Source of the DNA: Temnopleurus reevesii
Lineage: Eukaryota > Echinodermata > Echinoidea > Temnopleuroida > Temnopleuridae
Assembly (NCBI GenBank): GCA_036244855.1
Contig: BQKZ01004530.1
Coordinates: 1 to 23,789 of the forward strand
Direction of reading: 5' to 3'
DNA length: 23,789 bases
The stretch's first letter is position 1, and each line of letters opens with the position of its first letter. Under the pieces are notes generated by a model. That model did no database searches and was not told the DNA's origin. It was given only the letters and a program-made list of their open reading frames with translations. This document shows positions 21,901 to 23,789 of the stretch, piece by piece. The translations under genes were made by a program, and so were the position numbers.

Positions 21901-23739
21901 CACCACAGCTGTGAACCATAACGTGCATGCGTTAGAAACAAACAAGGGCATGCACTTATTTTCATTGTGATGAATGAAATTTACCCTTGTATGTACTGTA
22001 ATGAAATTTGATTTTTGGTCTCTAATGTAAGATATAGGGGCCTAATGACTAAAATAATTAATGCATGTTCTATTGATGCCCAATTACTGAACTTTGTGTA
22101 CTCCAAATAACTAAATTATCCCTCATGTAGGTCTATTCACCTTGGGAGAATTTAGCTATTTGTCATGCACATAATCCAGTATATATAGCTTCCAACATGT
22201 GTCAGTGAAAATTAGTAATAATTCTTCTACAAACTATTAATCTTCACATATTTCAAATTGAAATGCATTGTGCTAATGTTGCCAAATTTAGCAATGTTTG
22301 GCGATTATAAGTCTAGTGCATGATAGTCCATGCATTATTAATGTATAGTTGACCAAAACTATGTACTTTTATTTTTTTTAACAGGGAGATCTGGTAGCTT
22401 GTGGTGTCCTCTCCGGTAATCGTAACTTTGAAGGACGTATTCATCCATTGACAAGAGCGAACTACCTCGCATCTCCACCACTCGTTATTGCATATGCTCT
22501 TGCTGGTACTGTGTGCATTGACTTTGAGACGGAGCCTTTAGGTAACCGGCCTATTGTGTAATGATATTTGTGCTGAGTAGATTTATATATTTTTTTCAAT
22601 TTCATGTGTGACCCCAAAACATTTATGATATATTATCTGATCGTGAGGTTGGGATCATTTAGTTTCTTTATAGATGTTCCTAACACAGTCCATTCTCGTT
22701 ATAAAGAGCACTGATATAATGAGATCTCGTTATAACAAGGTAGTTTTCCTGGTCCCATCTCTTTGTATCTTATTGTATTTTGGCCCTGATATAACAAGGC
22801 TTTGATATAAAGAGAGAATTTCTTTGATCCCAAGGACCTTGTTATAACGAGGTTTGACTGTATTCATAAATGCTCAGTCGGTGCCTACAAAATCATCTAT
22901 GACTCATTACAGATAGTCATCACGTCACAGATCGATGTCACACAAAAATAAGTCTATGCATCAAAAAGTCAACTTCTGATAAGTGCAACTTTTGTCACTG
23001 ATAATGACCCAACCAAGTGTACTTTTTGTGTACATAAGAAATCAAGTACATGGAAAAGGTAATTCTTGGGCTATGTATGACAATGAATTTCACATTATGC
23101 CATGCTCAAAAAGGAAAAAAAAAAGAATATAAAGTGTGTGCAGGAGAGATTTGTTACAGCACCGATTAACAAGTGTATATACTCTGTTTTGTGATATTAT
23201 AGGTCAGAATGCAGATGGAAAGGACATTTTCCTGAGGGACATCTGGCCTAGCAGAGCAGAACTCCAAGAGGTAGAGAAGAAGAATGTCATTCCATCCATG
23301 TTTGAGGATGTCTATGGCAAAATTGAGGTGAGTGCCTACATGCATTATTTTTGCATCAAGTCACATTGCAGACTACAATTGTATTACTTGGTATGCATCC
23401 CACTGCTGCCACCATTTTTATTTTGAATGCATTTTCCCCTCTAATACTGCAGAATTACGGAAAGGCTACCTGCAATTAAAATATTCAATATGAATGCTGC
23501 CCTTCAATAAAGAATGAATGATCCAAGACTAAGTCTTGTCATAAAAAATTATAGATTCTGTTTATTGTGTACCATCATTTATACAAGTGAACATTACCTG
23601 CTAATTTATATTCTGTGTTCTTTTTTCATGACAGCAAGGGAATTCCAGTTGGAATGAGCTGAAGACATCAGATGACATCCTGTACCCATGGGACCCCAAA
23701 TCTACATACATCAAGTCACCACCATTCTTTGAAACTATG
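3810..23739 (+). CDS. ACO1: Cytosolic aconitase / iron regulatory protein gene (partial, 14 constitutive exons plus 1 optional)
   Basis: This is the coding span, introns included. With a 4Fe-4S cluster, proteins of this family isomerise citrate and isocitrate in the cytosol; without it, IRP1 binds iron-responsive elements in mRNAs of iron metabolism. The spliced exons give 651 uninterrupted codons (706 with the optional exon), aligning from about residue 3 to about 650 of the 889-residue human IRP1. Signatures seen: [25 protein letters not shown] (first cluster Cys), [11 protein letters not shown] (other two cluster Cys), SLSPGSG and GNRNFEGR. All are expected for a catalytically competent aconitase, whereas vertebrate IRP2 has lost several. 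The start codon is in an unidentified upstream exon: the frame at 3810 has no Met and the genomic frame above it hits a stop at 3737. Domain 4 lies past the window. Family is certain; orthology to IRP1 or to a pre-duplication ancestor of IRP1 and IRP2 is unresolved. Confidence 0.96.
4246..4399 (+). mobile_element. Short TIR element (MITE), copy 1
   Basis: The left end is CAGTCCAACTTTGTTATAAA and the right end is its imperfect reverse complement (CTTGTTATAAAGAGGTTTGA followed by CTA). TA dinucleotides flank both ends (4244-4245, 4400-4401). The ~155-bp core contains GGCCCTGATATAAC. CAGTC...GTTATAA ends with TA targets are typical of pogo/Tc1-mariner-type non-autonomous elements; the class is inference. 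Related copies lie at 21111 and 22686. Confidence 0.75.
4318..6117 (+). repeat. 1.8-kb tandem duplication, copy A
   Basis: This copy is offset from copy B by exactly 1800 bases and identical to it apart from about two adjacent positions near 5450 (aaatcatttt versus aaattctttt). It begins inside the TIR element at 4246 and ends at the ambiguous base. See the matching finding for the likely assembly origin. Confidence 0.95.
5956..6030. repeat. Imperfect hairpin (copy A; repeated at 7756-7830)
   Basis: The arms GAAGTGTGG...GGGGATTAAC and GTTAATCCCC...CCACACTTC are complementary, with TTGACAGGTCAA at the apex, itself a palindrome. It may be a small fold-back element or the 3' part of a longer repeat. 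Confidence 0.6.
6118..7917 (+). repeat. 1.8-kb tandem duplication, copy B
   Basis: This is the second copy, starting at the single N (6118) that aligns with an A in copy A. It holds only the right half of the TIR element, which is what a contig starting in mid-element would show. It continues into the (ATTGA)n tract and exon 2. Confidence 0.95.
7917..7945. repeat. (ATTGA)n simple repeat adjoining the exon 2 acceptor
   Basis: The sequence tgaaataaattgaattgaat and the following tgaattga is a short pentamer tract like the tails of many LINE/SINE insertions. It ends about 5 bases before the acceptor AG at 7949-7950, so the repeat supplies most of the region where a pyrimidine tract would lie. 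Confidence 0.7.
7951..8119 (+). CDS. ACO1: IRP/aconitase exon 2 of window (domain 1)
   Basis: It encodes [20 protein letters not shown] through [16 protein letters not shown]. These are near-diagnostic family stretches: human IRP1 has [19 protein letters not shown], and IRP2 has AVRNCDGF at the same place. The acceptor ttgattttag sits directly after an (ATTGA)n repeat and has a poor pyrimidine tract. The donor is gtgagt, leaving AC in phase 2, which joins G of the next exon to give Thr. Length 169 nt, phase 1 in and phase 2 out. Confidence 0.96.
8120..9889 (+). other. Intron between exons 2 and 3
   Basis: AT-rich intron without recognisable genes or elements. The last ~230 bases are strongly C/T-rich (tctctctgtctctctctgac around 9675), ending in the acceptor of exon 3. 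Confidence 0.8.
9890..10027 (+). CDS. ACO1: IRP/aconitase exon 3 of window (VIDHS motif)
   Basis: It encodes [20 protein letters not shown], then [20 protein letters not shown]. The Asp-His of VIDHS belongs to the aconitase active site. The acceptor follows a long C/T-rich tract (about 9660-9888) ending catacag; the donor is gtattc. It ends with AG (phase 2). This is the branch point: AG joins either T of exon 4 (Ser-Ala-Asp-Ser, IRP1-like) or C of the optional exon at 11347 (Ser-Phe-Arg, IRP2-like). Both joins stay in frame. Confidence 0.97.
10363..10400 (+). other. 38-nt exon-like block with consensus splice sites
   Basis: The acceptor ataattttcag and donor caag|gtaagtaat are both close to consensus. 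It is open in the frame coming from exon 3, but its 38 nt shift the frame: joining to either 11347 or 15054 gives an early stop. It is a cryptic or frame-breaking exon at most. Confidence 0.2.
10821..11090. repeat. Long imperfect palindrome upstream of the optional exon
   Basis: The arms pair around a centre near 10961. Examples are gagtctgtatttatagac (10919-) with gtctataattgcagactt (10987-11004), ggaatcc at 10851 with ggattcc near 11064, and gttatggtgcaat with attgtgccgttat. The predicted RNA would fold into a long stem with many mismatches. It is probably a fold-back transposon relic. Confidence 0.6.
11347..11511 (+). CDS. Optional in-frame exon encoding an IRP2-type Cys-rich insert
   Basis: The acceptor is ccctgtctcttgcag and the donor gtaatg. 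The exon is 165 nt, phase 2 in and out, open only in the gene's frame. Product: SFRPRIT, then [10 protein letters not shown] (motif codons at 11369-11395), a Cys cluster CX6CX2C (codons 11411, 11432, 11441), [17 protein letters not shown], and a Cys completed across the junction. Human IRP2 has its extra 73-residue domain at exactly this place, with [10 protein letters not shown], a three-Cys cluster and PILCPFH. In vertebrates that domain is linked to iron- and heme-dependent control of IRP2. The exon is GC-rich against AT-rich intron. Skipping it leaves the frame intact. Usage and tissue pattern cannot be read from DNA. It is shorter than the mammalian insert (about 55 versus 73 residues). 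Confidence 0.9.
11512..15053 (+). other. Intron between the optional exon and exon 4
   Basis: About 3.5 kb of AT-rich sequence with poly-A/T runs. I see no gene, RNA gene or classifiable repeat in it; the open frames of 60-106 codons on either strand look random. Confidence 0.75.
15054..15123 (+). CDS. ACO1: IRP/aconitase exon 4 of window
   Basis: It encodes [19 protein letters not shown] followed by VFLK; human IRP1 has ADSLQKNQDLEFERNRERF, and IRP2 has LKNQEVEFGRNRERL. The acceptor is tatgcttccag and the donor gtaatt. Phase 2 in, phase 0 out, 70 nt. Its first base completes either Ser (after exon 3) or Cys (after the optional exon). Confidence 0.97.
15124..16439 (+). other. Intron between exons 4 and 5, largely exon-derived repeats
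   Basis: From about 15540 to the acceptor the intron consists mainly of decayed copies of the exon 5 acceptor region. Before that, 15124-15540 has nothing recognisable. Confidence 0.85.
15540..16439 (+). repeat. Tandem array of partial exon 5 copies (~150-bp unit)
   Basis: Copies of TGGGGATCAAAAGCCTTGAA and the following ~60 nt start at 15838, 15989, 16142 and 16293, then the true exon at 16440 (spacing 151, 153, 151, 147). A further 5'-truncated copy aligns from about 15568 (implied start ~15540, two periods upstream). Each unit is ~80 nt of exon start plus ~70 nt of intron (agctgtgccagaaatttatt, cattacag). Acceptors: acattacag, acattacag, acatttcag, acattaaag. None of the copies continues into LARVVF. 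Confidence 0.93.
16440..16623 (+). CDS. ACO1: IRP/aconitase exon 5 of window (GTDSHTT motif)
   Basis: It encodes [20 protein letters not shown], then [12 protein letters not shown] and [19 protein letters not shown], ending GW plus G. The Asp and His of GTDSHTT are active-site residues. The acceptor is cacattacag and the donor gtgagt; 184 nt, phase 0 in, phase 1 out. Its 5' end is the last and only intact member of a tandem array of decayed copies upstream, and fragments of its 3' half recur downstream. It is the only copy that continues into LARVVF and has a full exon body and donor. Confidence 0.97.
16660..17020 (+). repeat. Scrambled fragments of exon 5 3' half and donor
   Basis: Fragments resembling gtaccgactcacacacgacc, atgatcaatgg...ggttggggtgagtagagcgg, and gatggtatcctctatccaga followed by cagtctcgttgg recur near 16685, 16730, 16800, 16845, 16895 and 16975. 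Some retain gtaag or gatgag at the donor position. They carry stops and indels and are not usable as the full exon. Confidence 0.75.
17040..17918 (+). repeat. Tandem array of partial exon 6 copies
   Basis: Copies of gtgtcggaggcattgaggca and the following ~65 nt start at 17233, 17468 and 17653, with a 5'-truncated copy from about 17045, before the true exon at 17919. Spacing is 235, 185 and 266. Shared intron parts include ctttcttaaccca...ggaactgttcagc and accagtagcagttgcaca. Copy 17233 has a stop at GGT-TAA; copy 17653 reaches GAT-TGT-TAA; copy 17468 stays open for ~67 codons. Confidence 0.92.
17468..17554 (+). pseudogene. Exon 6 copy that could splice as an 87-nt in-frame exon
   Basis: The acceptor ttaattcatcag is as good as that of the true exon, and a plausible donor (gact|gtgagagg) lies at 17555. 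Between them are 87 nt, phase 1 at both ends and stop-free, encoding [20 protein letters not shown] then KELGLNID. Splicing on to 17919 would keep the frame and repeat the segment. It may equally be a decayed copy with no use. Confidence 0.35.
17919..18058 (+). CDS. ACO1: IRP/aconitase exon 6 of window ([13 protein letters not shown])
   Basis: It encodes [20 protein letters not shown], then KVVGYKLTG and [15 protein letters not shown]; human IRP1 has the same [13 protein letters not shown] core. The acceptor is aatccatcag and the donor gttaga; 140 nt, phase 1 in, phase 0 out. It is the final member of a series of related copies at about 17045, 17233, 17468 and 17653, and the only one that reads through to TDVVLTITK and its donor. 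Confidence 0.97.
18059..18591 (+). other. Intron between exons 6 and 7
   Basis: It has no gene or named element. A short inverted pair (gcctctctgctct near 18313 and agagcagagaaatgg near 18371) may be a small hairpin. Confidence 0.7.
18592..18763 (+). CDS. ACO1: IRP/aconitase exon 7 of window
   Basis: It encodes [20 protein letters not shown], then [20 protein letters not shown] and [25 protein letters not shown] carries the conserved active-site Asn and Glu region. The acceptor is ttccttatag and the donor gtgagt inside acgagtgagt, chosen because it leaves phase 1 and yields QT-S-REEKK like human QT-G-RDEEK. Length 172 nt. The reading frame past the donor soon hits a stop, so the donor must be used. 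Confidence 0.97.
18764..19296 (+). other. Intron between exons 7 and 8
   Basis: It has a 13-base poly-C run at 18871-18883 and a long T-run with an internal ACAG near 19225. It is otherwise plain AT-rich intron. Confidence 0.75.
19297..19397 (+). CDS. ACO1: IRP/aconitase exon 8 of window
   Basis: It encodes [20 protein letters not shown] then [13 protein letters not shown], aligned with human RDEEKLKYIKKYLQAVGMFRDFND. The acceptor is attatgtag and the donor gtgagc. Length 101 nt, phase 1 in, phase 0 out. This is the variable helical stretch between the substrate-binding and cluster-binding parts. Confidence 0.95.
19398..20078 (+). other. Intron between exons 8 and 9
   Basis: I see no gene or repeat in it; overlapping short open frames near 19413-19701 read straight out of the exon 8 donor and have no recognisable features. 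Confidence 0.75.
20079..20355 (+). CDS. ACO1: IRP/aconitase exon 9 of window (first Fe-S ligand, SCTNTSN)
   Basis: It encodes [32 protein letters not shown], then [20 protein letters not shown] and MLGA. The Cys of SCTN corresponds to Cys437 of human IRP1, a ligand of the 4Fe-4S cluster. IRP1 has [15 protein letters not shown], while IRP2 has SCTNNCNPSVMLAAG; this gene matches IRP1. The acceptor is ttttatag and the donor gtatgt; 277 nt, phase 0 in, phase 1 out. It is markedly richer in GC than its introns. Confidence 0.97.
20356..20955 (+). other. Intron between exons 9 and 10
   Basis: AT-rich intron with nothing recognisable. Confidence 0.75.
20956..21091 (+). CDS. ACO1: IRP/aconitase exon 10 of window
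   Basis: It encodes [20 protein letters not shown], then [20 protein letters not shown] and LEKLG. SLSPGSG is a family signature near the substrate pocket. The acceptor is gttcttgaag (unusually, AAG) and the donor gtaagc. Length 136 nt, phase 1 in, phase 2 out. Confidence 0.97.
21092..21548 (+). other. Intron between exons 10 and 11
   Basis: Its first 150 bases are the degraded, inverted TIR element (21111-21240). The rest is featureless. Confidence 0.75.
21111..21240 (-). mobile_element. Short TIR element, copy 2 (inverted, degraded)
   Basis: The sequence ccttgttacatgagggccaa and the following caatagaatacagagatggg match the reverse complement of the element at 22686. One degenerate end (cttgttatataatgagg) is visible near 21125. 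The far end is lost or too diverged to place, so the boundaries are approximate. Confidence 0.55.
21549..21633 (+). CDS. ACO1: IRP/aconitase exon 11 of window (CxxC Fe-S ligands)
   Basis: It encodes [19 protein letters not shown] then EEVGSAIEK. The CMTC pair corresponds to Cys503 and Cys506 of human IRP1, the remaining two cluster ligands. IRP2 has GCSICVGNTAPL here, so this gene is IRP1-like. The acceptor is atttctgtag and the donor gtgagg; 85 nt, phase 2 in, phase 0 out. Confidence 0.97.
21634..22384 (+). other. Intron between exons 11 and 12
   Basis: AT-rich intron with nothing recognisable. Confidence 0.75.
22385..22541 (+). CDS. ACO1: IRP/aconitase exon 12 of window (GNRNFEGR)
   Basis: It encodes [34 protein letters not shown] and [18 protein letters not shown]. 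The two Arg of GNRNFEGR correspond to Arg536 and Arg541 of IRP1, which bind substrate and contribute to RNA binding. IRP2 has GNKNFEGR, so the Arg is again IRP1-like. The acceptor is tttttttaacag and the donor gtaacc; 157 nt, phase 0 in, phase 1 out. Confidence 0.97.
22542..23202 (+). other. Intron between exons 12 and 13
   Basis: It contains the TIR element at 22686-22860 and is otherwise featureless. Confidence 0.75.
22686..22860 (+). mobile_element. Short TIR element, copy 3
   Basis: The left end is CAGTCCATTCTCGTTATAAA and the right end GTTATAACGAGGTTTGACTG, followed by TA. It shares the gagcactgatataat and ggccctgatataacaagg cores with the copy at 4246. The left half keeps an extra stretch (gagatctcgttataacaagg) shortened in copy 1. 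About 175 bp. Confidence 0.75.
23203..23327 (+). CDS. ACO1: IRP/aconitase exon 13 of window
   Basis: It encodes [20 protein letters not shown] then [20 protein letters not shown] and E, matching human KGQQVFLKDIWPTRDEIQAVE and VIPGMFKEVYQKIE. The acceptor is gtgatattatag and the donor gtgagt; 125 nt, phase 1 in, phase 0 out. Confidence 0.97.
23328..23634 (+). other. Intron between exons 13 and 14
   Basis: Nothing recognisable. The 50 bases after 23739 are the start of the next intron. Confidence 0.75.
23635..23739 (+). CDS. ACO1: IRP/aconitase exon 14, last in window (linker towards domain 4)
   Basis: It encodes [20 protein letters not shown] then [15 protein letters not shown]. Human IRP1 has [14 protein letters not shown] and IRP2 has LFPWDLKSTYI, so the segment mixes both. 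The acceptor is tttcatgacag and the donor gtatgt; 105 nt, phase 0 both sides. The remaining ~240 residues, including the swivelling C-terminal domain, lie to the right of the window. Confidence 0.96.
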
Positions 23740-23789
23740 GTATGTGTACTGCCAATTTACTAATAGATTTCTGTGTGTTCTGAAAAAAA

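Noticed and set aside
1..23789. Iron-responsive element stem-loops (CAGUGN loops)
   Set aside because: CAGTG occurs in introns, but I found none with the bulged-C stem in a credible untranslated exon.

Overview
The window is eukaryotic, AT-rich, intron-dominated DNA carrying most of one protein-coding gene on the + strand: a cytosolic aconitase / iron regulatory protein (IRP1/IRP2, ACO1/IREB2 family). Fourteen constitutive exons (3810..23739) were found by splice-site phase and by similarity to vertebrate IRPs; every junction is GT-AG and every phase closes. They give 651 codons in one open frame, covering structural domains 1-3 and running up to the domain 4 linker. The start codon lies in an upstream exon I could not identify, and the C-terminal domain lies past the right edge. 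Conserved intron positions, SINE and MITE relics and the mixed IRP1/IRP2 character suggest an invertebrate animal, probably a marine deuterostome such as an echinoderm. The phylum is inference.

The most interesting object is a fifteenth, optional exon at 11347..11511 (165 nt, in frame at both ends). It encodes a Cys-rich insert that matches the IRP2-specific domain of vertebrates in position and sequence (NAPNPGGGD, a Cys cluster, and a Cys-Pro-aromatic-His heme-regulatory-type motif). Skipping it gives an IRP1-like protein with the Fe-S cysteines intact; including it gives an IRP2-like protein. One invertebrate gene may therefore make by alternative splicing what vertebrates make with two genes.

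A second notable region is 15.54-18.06 kb. Here the DNA around two catalytic-domain exons has been tandemly reiterated. A ~150-bp array repeats the acceptor and first 80 nt of the exon at 16440. Scrambled copies of that exon's 3' half lie downstream. A ~185-266-bp array repeats the acceptor and 5' part of the exon at 17919. Many copies keep a splice acceptor; at least one could be a complete in-frame 87-nt exon, and others would introduce stops.

The rest is intron. 1-3809 holds an exon-like block at the left edge and a tRNA-derived SINE. 4318-7917 is a 1.8-kb head-to-tail duplication differing at about two bases and joined at a single N, most likely an unmerged contig overlap. A ~155-175-bp TIR element occurs three times (4246, 21111, 22686). 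A ~270-bp imperfect palindrome lies just upstream of the optional exon. No RNA genes, CRISPR arrays or second protein gene were found.
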